30,147 nucleotides of DNA, taken from assembly GCA_044375695.1 (NCBI GenBank), contig JBILMG010000005.1, positions 1-30,147 on the forward strand. Reading direction: 5' to 3'. The notes beneath the pieces were generated by a model that was given only the letters and a program-made list of their open reading frames with translations, ran no database searches and was not told the DNA's origin. The first letter of the stretch is position 1; each line of letters opens with the position of its first letter. Source of the stretch: DATDYW01 sp044375695. GTDB lineage: Bacteria > Patescibacteriota > Minisyncoccia > Phycocordibacterales > JAACPR01. Below, one piece after another: positions 1-7,762 of this stretch. Both the position numbers and the translations under genes were made by a program.

Positions 1-580
1 CCTTCTCGCCCTCGGGGTCTACGAGCCGCGCGCGCGACTGGCCAAAGGTGAACGCCTGCGCGCCCTGGCCGCGCATCTGGCGGAAGATGAGCCAGCCGAC
101 CACGCCGAGCGCCAAGAGCGGCAACAGAGACGAGAGGACGCTCGCCAGGATGAGGCCCTCGCTGCCGTCGCCCTTGGACTCGATCTCAATCTTGGAAATT
201 TCTTCGGACGTGAGGCCAAAGTTGGCGAGCGTCTCGGAGAGGGTCGCGCCCGGCTCGAGGGCGGCGATGCGGTCCGGGGAAACCGCCGGGTCGGCGGCTG
301 GCGTCGTGGTGGCGACGTAGGTCGCGGTGACCGAGTTGCCCTCGACAACAATTTTAGAAATCTTGCCGGCCTTGGCGTCGGCGGCAATCGTCGAAATGGA
401 GGCTTCGGCCGGCGCAGAGGTGTCAGAGACGAGGGCGTAGAGGTAGCCGGCAACGAGCAGCGTCGAAACCACCGAGGCGAAAGACAGCCAGAAAGATGGT
501 CGACCAGAATGCTCGCGGCGCGGAGGCACCGGACGCTGACCTTTGTGGCGCGGGCTCTCGGGTTTCTTCTGTTTATCCAT
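1..580 (-). CDS. ftsH: ATP-dependent zinc metalloprotease FtsH, N-terminal part (cut by window edge)
   Basis: The reading frame is open from ATG at 580 to the window edge (193 codons). FtsH is the membrane-anchored AAA+ protease that degrades misfolded membrane proteins. Seen here: a basic, Pro-rich N-terminus, a membrane helix at about residues 29-49, an extracytoplasmic stretch of about 90 residues, and a second membrane helix at about 143-164. Next comes FGQSRARLVDPEGEK, a close match to the linker that precedes the AAA domain in FtsH. The ATPase and HExxH domains lie outside the window. The start is supported by a TAGAGT box 9 bases upstream and by the absence of any Shine-Dalgarno. The AAA domain is not visible, so the call rests on topology plus the linker motif. 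Confidence 0.88.
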   Translation of the reverse strand, partial: MDKQKKPESPRHKGQRPVPPRREHSGRPSFWLSFASVVSTLLVAGYLYALVSDTSAPAEASISTIAADAKAGKISKIVVEGNSVTATYVATTTPAADPAVSPDRIAALEPGATLSETLANFGLTSEEISKIEIESKGDGSEGLILASVLSSLLPLLALGVVGWLIFRQMRGQGAQAFTFGQSRARLVDPEGEK

Positions 581-589
581 GGCGGGCCT

Positions 590-595
590 ACTCTA
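590..595 (-). promoter_or_regulatory. -10 box TAGAGT of ftsH
   Basis: TAGAGT ends 9 bases before the ftsH ATG, so transcription would begin at or next to the start codon (leaderless pattern). No convincing -35 is seen. Confidence 0.5.
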
Positions 596-710
596 CACGC
601 CAGGAGCGGGAAAGGAAAAAGCCGCCGACGCTACGCCCCGAAGGGCTTTTTGAGCCGCAGCAGCAGCCGCAACGCCGCCGAAGCCACCCCACCGACCTCG
701 TGTCCTGATG

Positions 711-739
711 TGGACAAAAACTAAAAAATAGCGTAAAAA
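711..739 (+). promoter_or_regulatory. Promoter of first paralog: TGGACA-17-TAAAAA
   Basis: TGGACA (711-716) and TAAAAA (734-739) are separated by 17 bases, and the spacer contains CTAAAAAATAGCG. The same arrangement (TGGAC..CTAAAAAAT..CGAACC) precedes the second paralog. The predicted transcription start is near 746, just ahead of the hairpin at 750-787. Confidence 0.5.
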
Positions 740-749
740 CCTCGCCGAA

Positions 750-787
750 CCGAAATTGAGGCGCGCCAAACAGACGCCTCAATTCGG
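750..787 (+). other. Inverted repeat in the 5' leader of the first paralog
   Basis: The arms 750-763 and 775-787 pair over 13 bp with one bulged A, leaving an 11-base loop. The hairpin would sit at the very 5' end of the mRNA predicted from the 711-739 promoter and ends 13 bases before the ATG. It could be a stability hairpin or a protein-binding site. There is no U-run after it, so it is not a terminator. Confidence 0.5.
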
Positions 788-800
788 AGATCCCAAAAAC

Positions 801-2015
801 ATGAAAATCCAATCCAGTATCTGGGGTGCCCCTGGCACCTTTCCCTTCCTCCTCGCCATGGCTTGCCGCGGCGAGTATCAGCAGGCGCATCAGCCCGGGG
901 TCTTCCCCGAGCCGCTCGCGCGGGTCACCCAAACGCTCGAGCTCGACCCGGTCGGCCGCTCGCTCCTTTTCCTCGGCTCGGACCTCGTGTCCGAAGCAGA
1001 GCAGAAGCGGCGCGAAGCCAACGAGGCAATGAAAAAAGCCGGCAAACGTCTCCAGTTTGAGAGCACGAGACTCGGCCACCAGGCCAACGCGGCTGCCCTC
1101 GCCGAAGAATCGGAGCGCCTCGGCAAACGCCACCAGCTGGTCTCCTCTCTCCTCTTCGCGTACGCGCGAGCGGTGACGCCGGAGTTCCAGAACGGCGCGC
1201 CGAGCATGTCGTTCACCGCCGACGGAAAAATCCTCGCGGACTTCGACGACGAGCAGATCGTGGACAGCGCGCTCCCGCAGGGCCACCTGGCCCGGCAGGC
1301 CGCGCTCTACGTTATCCGCATCCTGGCGGGCAACGATGACCCGACGCAAATCGGCATCGGCGACAATCTGCGCGCCTTCCGCCTCGGCCTCAACGATGTC
1401 GACACGGCGGAAGTCGGAGAAGAAATCGCGGGAGAAGAGGCTCTGGCGACAATCGAAGACGTCGTCCTTAAGCGTATTTCTACGCTGGTGGACGCTCTCA
1501 CGTTTGCCGAGCTCGGCCTCCCGGTCACGCTCGATACCGTCGGCAACCAAATCCCTCAAGCGGTCGGCACCCTCGAAGGGTCAATCGATCTCGTTTGCGA
1601 CATCTTCTGGAGCATCCTCGACGAAACGGTCGTCGCCCTGCACGAGCAGCGCGGCGTCACGATCATCACGCTCCGCGAAGACTGGGCCCTCGTTAACGGC
1701 GAAGAGCTCACGCCACGACGGAAAGCGGAACGCGCCTTAGGCGAGCTGATCGAAGGACTGATTGGCCAACTGAGCGGACCGCTGCTTTCACTCGGCTTTC
1801 CCGAGCTTAATCTCTCAGGAGCTCCGCCGGAGACGATCGAGCGGCTGCGCGCTCACGTCGCCAACTGCCAAGAAGAAGGCTGCCCCTACGGGCTCGCGCT
1901 CGCGCGGTTCGATGCCGAACGAGCAGCCGAGCAGCAGGACGACCGCCCCGAAGACACTGACGCTGAAGCCTCTACCAAAGAGGCCGAAGCTCCGCAGCCC
2001 TCGGCCGAGTCCTAG
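801..2015 (+). CDS. Unknown protein, tandem paralog A
   Basis: 404 aa, family not recognised. ATG 801 is preceded by CCCAAAAAC; an upstream TTG in the same frame lies inside the leader hairpin and was rejected. The protein is mostly alpha-helical and soluble, with no signal peptide. It has a charged helical stretch at about residues 70-120 and an acidic Glu/Ala/Asp tail. It is related to the next gene. Shared blocks in order are LLAMACRGEY (LFVLACQGDY in the paralog), a segment around VIRILAGNDD (IVRAIAGENR), and TLREDWAL (ILRPDWTL) near the C-terminus. The shared FxxLxxACxGxY start suggests that the N-terminal helix is functionally important. It is monocistronic, with its own promoter (711-739) and terminator. 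No function is claimed. Confidence 0.85.
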   Translation: MKIQSSIWGAPGTFPFLLAMACRGEYQQAHQPGVFPEPLARVTQTLELDPVGRSLLFLGSDLVSEAEQKRREANEAMKKAGKRLQFESTRLGHQANAAALAEESERLGKRHQLVSSLLFAYARAVTPEFQNGAPSMSFTADGKILADFDDEQIVDSALPQGHLARQAALYVIRILAGNDDPTQIGIGDNLRAFRLGLNDVDTAEVGEEIAGEEALATIEDVVLKRISTLVDALTFAELGLPVTLDTVGNQIPQAVGTLEGSIDLVCDIFWSILDETVVALHEQRGVTIITLREDWALVNGEELTPRRKAERALGELIEGLIGQLSGPLLSLGFPELNLSGAPPETIERLRAHVANCQEEGCPYGLALARFDAERAAEQQDDRPEDTDAEASTKEAEAPQPSAES

Positions 2016-2035
2016 CCGACGCTGAACCGAACTCA

Positions 2036-2067
2036 CCGCCGCTCTCCGGAGCGGCGGTTTTCTTTTT
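2036..2067 (+). terminator. Intrinsic terminator after paralog A
   Basis: The CCGCCGCT/AGCGGCGG stem has a 6-base loop and is followed by TTTTCTTTTT, the recurrent tail of this window. Confidence 0.85.
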
Positions 2068-2090
2068 ACGGAGCCGCGAAGCTCTATTCA

Positions 2091-2118
2091 TGGACTTTTC
2101 GCTAAAAAATGTTAGAGA
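2091..2118 (+). promoter_or_regulatory. Promoter of second paralog: TGGACT-16-TAGAGA
   Basis: TGGACT (2091-2096) is followed by CTAAAAAAT in the spacer and TAGAGA (2113-2118). A CCCCGAACC block follows that matches CGCCGAACC downstream of the paralog A promoter, so the upstream regions were probably duplicated together with the genes. Confidence 0.45.
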
Positions 2119-2162
2119 TTCCCCGAACCAAGCGGCCAACCGCCGCGCGGAAAAACAAAAAA

Positions 2163-3149
2163 ATGCAAACACCTACGTTCCTTGAACTGTTCGTTCTCGC
2201 CTGCCAGGGCGACTACACCCAAAAAACCGTCCCCCCGGAAGCCGATCCCCCAGCGGAGCTCGAGGCTGTCGGCGCGGCGGGCAGAACCGCCCTCTCGCTC
2301 TACGGCCTCGCCGTCGACATCGGAGCAAAAATCTCTGCCGCCGAAGAGGCAACCTGCAAGGCCGGCCGCGAGGCTCGCCGAAGCAGCTTGCGCCACCTGG
2401 CAGCCGCGGTGAAACGCGTCGTGAAAGAAGGCAGCGCCCGCGAGAGCGAGAATGACCGCCTGCGCGAAAACCTCGGCGTCACGATCCGCACGCTCCAGCT
2501 CCTGCTATTCGCGGAGCACCCGAGCCTGCGCAACCGCGACCCGAGCAGCGTCATCATCGCCGACGACGGCGACCGCCTGGGCGCCCGCATCGTCGGCGGC
2601 GTGATCTACGCCGGCCCCGAAGACCAAAGCTACGTGACGCTCCCCGAGCGCCACCCGGCCACCCGTCTGGGCATCAACATCGTCCGCGCTATTGCGGGCG
2701 AGAACCGGCATTCGGAGATTGACGCCACGGAGACTTTCGAGGCCTTCAGCCAGGCCAACTTCGGACTGCCGGCAACGGCGCTCTCGGAGGACCTGCCGAC
2801 CGCCACGGTCGATAGAGCCTGGCTCCGCCGGGTCGCCTCGATTATCACGGCTCTCGAGACCGCGCCGATCGACCACGAGCTCACGCTCCGGTCGGCCGAA
2901 AATTCGAGGGTGCTCGTCTCGCAGGTGCGCGACGCCGGCGCGACGGCAATTCAGATCTTCTTCGCGCTCGCGGCGGAAGCTTCTGGCCTCGAGAACGGCG
3001 ACAACCTCATCCTGCGCCCCGACTGGACGCTCGCGCGATCGGCAAACCCGACCACCAGGCTCCAGGTACCGGCCGCGCTACGCGCCTTCGGCCGAGCGGC
3101 GACCGGCGCGCTCCGCGACGGCTGTCCCGCTGAAGAAAAAGTTGCCTAA
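2163..3149 (+). CDS. Unknown protein, tandem paralog B
   Basis: 328 aa, family not recognised. ATG 2163 (preceded by AAAAACAAAAAA) was chosen over the in-frame ATG at 2109. Starting at 2163 aligns MQTPTFLELFVLACQGDY with the N-terminus of paralog A, and 2109 overlaps the predicted promoter. It is helical, has no signal peptide or membrane segment, and has basic helices at about residues 60-110. The central region (ATRLGINIVRAIAGEN) and the C-terminal RPDWTLARS align with paralog A, though overall identity is low, suggesting an old duplication. It has its own promoter and terminator. Unlike paralog A it lacks the acidic tail. Confidence 0.83.
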   Translation: MQTPTFLELFVLACQGDYTQKTVPPEADPPAELEAVGAAGRTALSLYGLAVDIGAKISAAEEATCKAGREARRSSLRHLAAAVKRVVKEGSARESENDRLRENLGVTIRTLQLLLFAEHPSLRNRDPSSVIIADDGDRLGARIVGGVIYAGPEDQSYVTLPERHPATRLGINIVRAIAGENRHSEIDATETFEAFSQANFGLPATALSEDLPTATVDRAWLRRVASIITALETAPIDHELTLRSAENSRVLVSQVRDAGATAIQIFFALAAEASGLENGDNLILRPDWTLARSANPTTRLQVPAALRAFGRAATGALRDGCPAEEKVA

Positions 3150-3163
3150 AGACCAGAACAGCC

Positions 3164-3192
3164 GCTGCCCCTCTCGGGGCAGCTTTTCTTTT
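3164..3192 (+). terminator. Intrinsic terminator after paralog B
   Basis: The GCTGCCCC/GGGGCAGC stem has a TCTC loop and is followed by TTTTCTTTT. Confidence 0.85.
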
Positions 3193-3208
3193 GAAAGACG
3201 GCCTGAGC

Positions 3209-4006
3209 CTACTTCCCCTTTCGGTCGAAGCGCGGCAGGTACGGCTGGAGCGCGCGCATCGCCGCCTCCGCGGTCGCGCCAGATTCGAGCGCGCGCAGGA
3301 TCGGCTCGGGCACAATCTCGAAGTGGGTCGAGGCGAGCTCGGCAATGAGCTTGCGCTCGCCCTGCGACAGATCGCCGAACTTCTTGCGGCGGGCGCGCAC
3401 GTAGCGCGAGACCACCAGCGCGGTGAAGACCTTCTTCACCGCCGCGGCGGCCTTCGGGTTCTCCTTCGGCTCCTCGTCGAGCGGCGGCACCGGCGGCGCC
3501 GCGGCGTCGATGACCACGCGGTCTAGCCCGTGCTTGTCGAACTCGGCGCGCCAGCGGTCGGCGAAGCCTTCCGCCTTCGGCGGCAGCTCGCCCTGGTTCT
3601 GGCGCACGAACGCGCGATCGGCCGGGGTCGCGGCGCGCGCCAAATCGCGCTCGGCCAACCTTCGCTCGGCCTCGAACCAAAAGGCGTCGTTGTCGTACTC
3701 GTCCAGAATCTTGTCGCGCTCGTCGAGGAACTCCTCGGTGGCGGCCTTTTGGGTTGGCTCGCCGAGCGCCTCGGCGGCGGCAGCCAGAAAGACAGACGCC
3801 GCGCGGGCGAAAGGCTTGGCGTCACGCTCGCCGTAGGCTTCGGACACCAGCCGGGTCACGTCCTCGCCAATGGCAACCAGGACGGCCAGGTCGCGCAGCT
3901 CGCGCGGCGAAAATTCTAGGGAGAGCTCGTGGCGCGAGGAATCCTTGCTCCGCGCGGCGCGAGCCTTCCCCTCTCGTTTGCCCGGCTTCTTGTCGCGGCT
4001 CGTCAT
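3209..4006 (-). CDS. Unknown charged helical protein
   Basis: 265 aa, not recognised. The N-terminus is strongly basic (about residues 1-25, Lys/Arg/Ser). A Glu/Ala/Leu-rich helical body follows, then a Pro/Glu linker near residue 170 (PPVPPLDEEPKENPK) and a basic C-terminal helical domain with RYVRARRKKFGDLSQGERK. No signal peptide or membrane helix is seen. The basic ends fit a nucleic-acid- or ribosome-associated role, but that is a guess. The start is fixed by an extended -10 (TGGTATAAC) 6 bases upstream. The gene follows the peptidoglycan-binding gene on the same strand after 40 bases, but the strong -10 suggests its own transcript. No convincing terminator is seen downstream. Confidence 0.8.
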   Translation of the reverse strand: MTSRDKKPGKREGKARAARSKDSSRHELSLEFSPRELRDLAVLVAIGEDVTRLVSEAYGERDAKPFARAASVFLAAAAEALGEPTQKAATEEFLDERDKILDEYDNDAFWFEAERRLAERDLARAATPADRAFVRQNQGELPPKAEGFADRWRAEFDKHGLDRVVIDAAAPPVPPLDEEPKENPKAAAAVKKVFTALVVSRYVRARRKKFGDLSQGERKLIAELASTHFEIVPEPILRALESGATAEAAMRALQPYLPRFDRKGK

Positions 4007-4012
4007 GCGCCC

Positions 4013-4018
4013 GTTATA
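4013..4018 (-). promoter_or_regulatory. Extended -10 TGGTATAAC
   Basis: TATAAC, with TGG directly upstream, ends 6 bases before ATG 4006. This predicts a leaderless transcript. Confidence 0.6.
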
Positions 4019-4046
4019 CCACAGGCGCGCAGCCGGTGCGCCGGGG

Positions 4047-4901
4047 CTAATTTTCGGCGGCTGGACCGGCAGAGATCCGAACCTTCTTCGGCTCGCGCGC
4101 CATCAGGTTGCCCTCGGCGTCGAGGGCGCGGAGCTCGAGGTTAACGGCGACGCGCTTCGAGAGGCTGTTGCGCAGGTCGGCCGCGAGCACCGTGAATCCC
4201 TCTTCCGGCGCAGCCAGCGCGTAGGCGTACTTGGAAACGGTGCGGCCGCACAGATTGTCCGAGCCAGACATCACGGAAGCACCCTTGTTGCAGTCAATGG
4301 AGAGCTCCCAGATTTCTACCTGACGGTTCGTGGAGCGCGGGCCGACCGAGACAGAGAGCTCGGCCTCGCCGTCGGCGGTCTTCTCGGCCTTCGCGTTGAG
4401 CACAATCTTGAACTTGCCGGTCGTCTTCGAAGAGGATGCGCCAGAAGAGCCGTAGGACGACCGCGACCCGCCCTTGCGGTTCGGCACCGGGGTGAGGTCG
4501 AACTTCACGCCGCCGGCGGTAACGGAAACCGCCCCAGACGCCGCGGCAGACGCGTCGGCCGAAACGCGAGAGCAGGACTGGCGGCGGATAGCCGCGCGGG
4601 TGGTCTCGCCCGCCACGCCGTTCGCCGGCGAGATGTCTTTGCTGCCCTGGAAGGCGATAACCGCCTGCGCGGTCATATTGCCGAAGTACGCCGTCGGCTC
4701 GCCGTCGAAAAAGCCCGCATCGCGCAGGAACGCCTGCAGCGCCGAGACGGCCGCGCCGCTCGATCCGACGGCGAGATTAGCCGGCAGGTCTACGCAGTTA
4801 ACGTCACCGGCAGCGGTCGCGGCGCCGGCAGAGAGCGGCAGCGCGAGCGCGACGAAGAAGGCGGCGGCGAGGGTGCGACGAATCATGGCTTTGGAATTCA
4901 T
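4047..4901 (-). CDS. Secreted protein with peptidoglycan-binding-like domain
   Basis: 284 aa. A typical signal peptide (basic MNSKAMIRR, then hydrophobic AAAFFVALALPLSAGA) ends near residue 27, so the protein is exported. Residues about 38-100 match the PG_binding_1 fold (LxxGSxGxxVxxLQxxLxxxGFFxGxxTxxFGxxTxxAVxxFQ pattern), which in other proteins binds cell-wall peptidoglycan. The remainder is a Ser/Gly-rich linker at about 150-170 and a beta-rich C-terminal domain (about 175-284) of unknown function with two cysteines. No catalytic domain is visible, so it is more likely a wall-bound structural or adhesin-like protein than a hydrolase. A second in-frame ATG lies 5 codons downstream, and the signal peptide works with either start. 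Confidence 0.85.
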   Translation of the reverse strand: MNSKAMIRRTLAAAFFVALALPLSAGAATAAGDVNCVDLPANLAVGSSGAAVSALQAFLRDAGFFDGEPTAYFGNMTAQAVIAFQGSKDISPANGVAGETTRAAIRRQSCSRVSADASAAASGAVSVTAGGVKFDLTPVPNRKGGSRSSYGSSGASSSKTTGKFKIVLNAKAEKTADGEAELSVSVGPRSTNRQVEIWELSIDCNKGASVMSGSDNLCGRTVSKYAYALAAPEEGFTVLAADLRNSLSKRVAVNLELRALDAEGNLMAREPKKVRISAGPAAEN

Positions 4902-4917
4902 TTTGCTAAGCCGCCTA

Positions 4918-4923
4918 ATTATA
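4918..4923 (-). promoter_or_regulatory. -10 box TATAAT of the PG-binding gene
   Basis: A perfect TATAAT ends 16 bases before ATG 4901. No clear -35 is seen. The 5' leader would be only about 10 bases. Confidence 0.6.
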
Positions 4924-4939
4924 TCCCTGCCCCGCCCCC

Positions 4940-4972
4940 AAAAAGAAAACCGCCGCGCAGGGTGCGCGGCGG
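4940..4972 (-). terminator. Intrinsic terminator of the isomerase-like gene
   Basis: On the minus strand a CCGCCGCGCA/TGCGCGGCGG stem with a 3-base loop is followed by TTTTCTTTTT. Confidence 0.85.
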
Positions 4973-4987
4973 TAGGATTCCAGAAAA

Positions 4988-6124
4988 CTAGGCGGTAACC
5001 AAGGTCAAGCCGAGGAGGCGGCGGATGAGCGCCGCTTCGCCAGACGTCGACGCGAAGTTATCGAATGCCTCAACCTCTCCTTCTGCCTCTGGCGCATCTG
5101 GGTATTCGCCTCCAGCGCGAACCTTCCTGATAACGTTCAGACCGTGAGAAACACCCTGCGCCTTGGGGAGCGTCGTGCACTCCCACTCGAGGGTGCGGGC
5201 GCCTTCGAAACCGTAGCGCGCGAGCAGGGCGTCCACGACCGTGAAGTCGATTTCGCCGAGGCCGGGGGTTTGGAATGACCAGTCAGAGCCTTTGCCCGAC
5301 CAGCCGTGAAGCCCGCGGTAGCAGCCGTGACGGCCGCTACCTGTGTCGGCAACCGCGTCTTTGACGTGGTAGCAGGACACGATGCCTTCGCGGAGCGCGA
5401 TCTTCGTGTGCTCGATCGGATCGGCGCACTGCAGGACCACGTGAGAGAGATCCAGATTGACGGCGATGAAGGCCTGCAGCTCTGCCGGGAACCCGGAACG
5501 GAAACGCTCGAAGCTGTCCAGGTCGTAGGCGTCTTCGCCGGGATGCAGCTCGAAGCCGAGCTTCACGCCACGCTCGGCAGCGAAAGCCACGATAGGGGTC
5601 CAGCGGTGCACCTGTTCAGCCAAGGCGGTCTCAACCAGCCCGTTCGGGCGCTGCGGCCACTGGTAGATGTAGGGCCACAGCAGCGAGCCCGTGAAGCTCG
5701 GTGTGAAGTCGAGCCCGCTGTTGGCGGAAGCCGCAATGATGAGTTTCATCTGTTCGGTTCCGAAACGCGACAGCTCTTCGACGCTTGGATCTTTGAGGCT
5801 TGATGCAAAGCCGGCCAGCTGCTCACGATAGGCAGGGTGGACCGCAACAAGCTGACCCGCGATGTGCGACGAGATACCTCCGGCGTAAGAATCCGGAAGG
5901 CCCAGGCCGACGTATTCACCTTGGAGCTGCTGGCAGTAGTCGCGGCTCTCCGCGGCACGGGGCAGATCAATGAACGGGTCGCCAGGAATCAGCTGCAGCG
6001 AGGTGCCGCCGTGTTGGGCAACGTAAGCGGCAATGGCGTCGCGGGAATTCCACGGAGCCGGCCCCTTTGGGTCGAACAGCTGGGCGACGAACGCGGCGAT
6101 TGGGTATTTGAGGACGGATGACAT
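4988..6124 (-). CDS. Sugar phosphate isomerase/epimerase-like TIM-barrel protein
   Basis: 378 aa, starting at MSSVLKYPIAAFVAQ; the upstream in-frame extension is low-complexity and lies in the intergenic leader. It fits the xylose isomerase-like TIM-barrel (AP endonuclease family 2) superfamily. Candidate metal ligands lie on successive strands: FELHPGED (Glu192, His194), NLDLSHVVLQ (Asp225, His228), CYHVKDA (His253, Asp256) and LEWEC (Glu313/315). These proteins isomerise or epimerise small sugars or cyclitols using a divalent metal; the substrate here is unknown. It stands alone between a terminator and a long structured upstream region (6125-6607) that may regulate it. A carbohydrate isomerase among genes typical of a reduced genome may be a horizontal acquisition, but this was not tested. 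Confidence 0.88.
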   Translation of the reverse strand: MSSVLKYPIAAFVAQLFDPKGPAPWNSRDAIAAYVAQHGGTSLQLIPGDPFIDLPRAAESRDYCQQLQGEYVGLGLPDSYAGGISSHIAGQLVAVHPAYREQLAGFASSLKDPSVEELSRFGTEQMKLIIAASANSGLDFTPSFTGSLLWPYIYQWPQRPNGLVETALAEQVHRWTPIVAFAAERGVKLGFELHPGEDAYDLDSFERFRSGFPAELQAFIAVNLDLSHVVLQCADPIEHTKIALREGIVSCYHVKDAVADTGSGRHGCYRGLHGWSGKGSDWSFQTPGLGEIDFTVVDALLARYGFEGARTLEWECTTLPKAQGVSHGLNVIRKVRAGGEYPDAPEAEGEVEAFDNFASTSGEAALIRRLLGLTLVTA

Positions 6125-6351
6125 ATTTTCGATTCTGTTTCTTGTTTGGTTTTGAATGAGAGCGGCCCAACTAGGGCCACCCAATTGAGGGTGGCTCAAT
6201 TCGCGGCACAAACTGCCACTCGAGGAGACTTTTGTAAAGGAAGCCGCTGCCGAGAAAAATAAAGAACCGGCGTCCGGACTCGCGGTGAAGCGAGCCACGG
6301 ACGCCGGCCGGTCCCCAAAGCGCTACCTCTGGGTCCCCTCCTAAGAGGGAT
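6125..6351 (-). other. Intergenic leader between small ORF and isomerase gene
   Basis: No further gene is seen. The region holds the terminator at 6255-6308 and a GCCACCC/GGGTGGC hairpin (about 6176-6195) in the presumed leader of the isomerase-like gene, then a 40-base A-rich stretch before its ATG. It has no Shine-Dalgarno and no clear -10 box. Confidence 0.4.
6255..6308 (-). terminator. Strong intrinsic terminator upstream of the isomerase gene
   Basis: CCGGCGTCCG/CGGACGCCGG outer arms enclose a nested GCTCGC/GCGAGT-type hairpin, followed on the minus strand by TTCTTTATTTTT. It ends a transcript coming from 6310 or beyond, 130 bases ahead of the isomerase ATG. It could also act as a conditional attenuator for that gene. 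Confidence 0.75.
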
Positions 6352-6513
6352 TTACCGTCGGGGGGTTAGCCCTGGCGGAGGGCTTCTGGCCACTTTTTGG
6401 CGCTTTGGCTTACCGGCCGAACGTTGCCAGCCGGACAACATCGACCGGGCTAGAGCCCGAGCGGCAGCTGGTTGCCACCTCCTATTTCGGCGCGCGTAGA
6501 TCGCGCGCGCCAT
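6352..6513 (-). CDS. Candidate 53-aa Arg-rich small protein, or part of a structured RNA
   Basis: ATG 6513 is preceded, 7 bases away, by AAAGGAGGTGA. This is a near-perfect complement of the 16S anti-Shine-Dalgarno and the only strong SD in the window. The frame runs 53 codons to TAA and is followed by the 6255-6308 terminator. The product would begin MARAIYARRNRRWQP and is about one-quarter Arg/Lys, with no family match that I know. Against coding: the same bases fold into successive hairpins (GGCGCGCG/CGCGCGCC right after the ATG, CGGGCT/AGCCCG, AGCCCT/AGGGCT, then CCCTC/GAGGG just after the stop), and the composition could simply be a GC-rich RNA read as Arg/Ala/Pro. Both readings remain open. 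Confidence 0.4.
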   Translation of the reverse strand: MARAIYARRNRRWQPAAARALARSMLSGWQRSAGKPKRQKVARSPPPGLTPRR

Positions 6514-6607
6514 TTCGAATTCACCTCCTTTTCTGTGACCCTTGACGGGCCGAGGAACGCGGAAGGTTCCTTACGTAGGAGAGGTTACTCCTCCCGCGCC
6601 AAAAACG

Positions 6608-7639
6608 CTACTCCTTGGCGAGCGCGTAAACTTTCTCGTTCACCGCCTGGCCTAGGCCAAGTCGGGTGCGCGCCGCGCGGTAAAAAACGTAAGCCGCGAT
6701 GGCGCGGGCGAACGACTGCGCCTGCGCCGCGAGCGCCTGCCCGTACATCTTTACCCCCTGCCCCGCGAGCGTGCGGTCCAGAAACTTCGACGCGCCCGAA
6801 ACCTGCGAGCCGAGCGAGAGCACCATCTTGGTGAGGCCGGTGACGGTATCGACGCCGGCGACCGAGGCTACATACTTCAGGAACTCTTTGGTCTTCGTCT
6901 CGTGATTGATGCGGTCCATTTCCTCCACCATTTTTTCTGTCTCGACACGCTCGCCGTCGTGGTGATCCAGGAACAGGAACCAGAGGTTGCGCAGGCGAAT
7001 GCTCAGGTAAAAGCTCCAGACGATGAAGCCGACGATACCGGCTAGGCCGGTGCCGAGCCCCCAGAGGACCGCATCCGCCCGGCCGCCGAAGGCGCCGCTG
7101 CCCACGAGGACCGCCAGGGCAAGCGAGCCCGCGAACGCGGCGAGCGGCAGAAGCCAGAAGCGGAACCACGACCAGATCCAGAAGCGCACCGCGCTCGGCA
7201 AGAGCCGGCGCGCGACGCGGAAGGACTCCTGCGGCGAGAGGTTCTTGCCGTCGAAGTACGAGTCGACCCAAATGATGCGCTCGATAGACAGGGCCGCGTT
7301 AATGATCACGCCGTAGACAATCGAAGCGAGGAGCATGCCGCCAACAATCCACCCCTCCATTGGGCGCGCGGCGACGCTCGCGAAAATGAGCTCGAGCCCG
7401 TTCTCCTCGTTGTCAACCGCGCTCCCCCAGAAGGCGTAGGCCAAAAGGATGGTCAGGAGCGCCGGCCAAATGGCGAGGAGCGCCCGCTGCAGGAGCAGGT
7501 ACTTGCGCTCGTTGAGGCGCGCGAAAATCTGCTTGGCGGTCTCGGTGAAAGTTCCCTCGGGGCCGGCCGCAGCAGAAGACGTGCCCTGGAGAGGCGGCAG
7601 CGGCGAAGGCGGGACGAGGGAAGGTGTTTGTGGAGGCAT
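6608..7639 (-). CDS. Polytopic membrane protein of unknown function
   Basis: 343 aa. A Pro-rich N-terminal tail (residues 1-30) is followed by membrane helices at about 48-72, 95-118, 153-185 and 196-222. A long cytoplasmic C-terminal half (about 225-343) is predicted to be helical and carries Glu/Lys-rich and Ala-rich segments. Residues 118-150 (IERIIWVDSYFDGKNLSPQESFRVA) form a conserved-looking loop between helices 2 and 3, resembling membrane proteins with a glycerophosphodiester-phosphodiesterase-type membrane region, but I cannot name the family. The start is supported by TATAGA 8 bases upstream. No terminator follows directly, so the transcript may run into the small ORF/RNA region down to 6255. 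Confidence 0.85.
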   Translation of the reverse strand: MPPQTPSLVPPSPLPPLQGTSSAAAGPEGTFTETAKQIFARLNERKYLLLQRALLAIWPALLTILLAYAFWGSAVDNEENGLELIFASVAARPMEGWIVGGMLLASIVYGVIINAALSIERIIWVDSYFDGKNLSPQESFRVARRLLPSAVRFWIWSWFRFWLLPLAAFAGSLALAVLVGSGAFGGRADAVLWGLGTGLAGIVGFIVWSFYLSIRLRNLWFLFLDHHDGERVETEKMVEEMDRINHETKTKEFLKYVASVAGVDTVTGLTKMVLSLGSQVSGASKFLDRTLAGQGVKMYGQALAAQAQSFARAIAAYVFYRAARTRLGLGQAVNEKVYALAKE

Positions 7640-7647
7640 GGCGGAAT

Positions 7648-7653
7648 TCTATA
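7648..7653 (-). promoter_or_regulatory. -10 box TATAGA
   Basis: TATAGA ends 8 bases before ATG 7639, a leaderless arrangement. Confidence 0.55.
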
Positions 7654-7762
7654 ACTTTTTGCCGACGCGCAGGCTACAGGCGAGCGCGGCGAGCCGTAAC
7701 GTGCAATACTCCGCCGCGCGCGGCTTCTGCCGCCGTCTTAGTCCGAAGTAACGCCAAGAAAA

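Noticed and set aside
588..1559. 323-aa minus-strand frame opposite paralog A
   Set aside because: Shadow of the plus-strand gene in GC-rich DNA: no start signal, Arg/Glu-biased composition, and it crosses the promoter and leader hairpin of paralog A.
3870..4991. 373-aa plus-strand frame opposite the PG-binding protein
   Set aside because: The opposite frame has a signal peptide and a recognisable domain. This one is Arg-rich and runs through a terminator.
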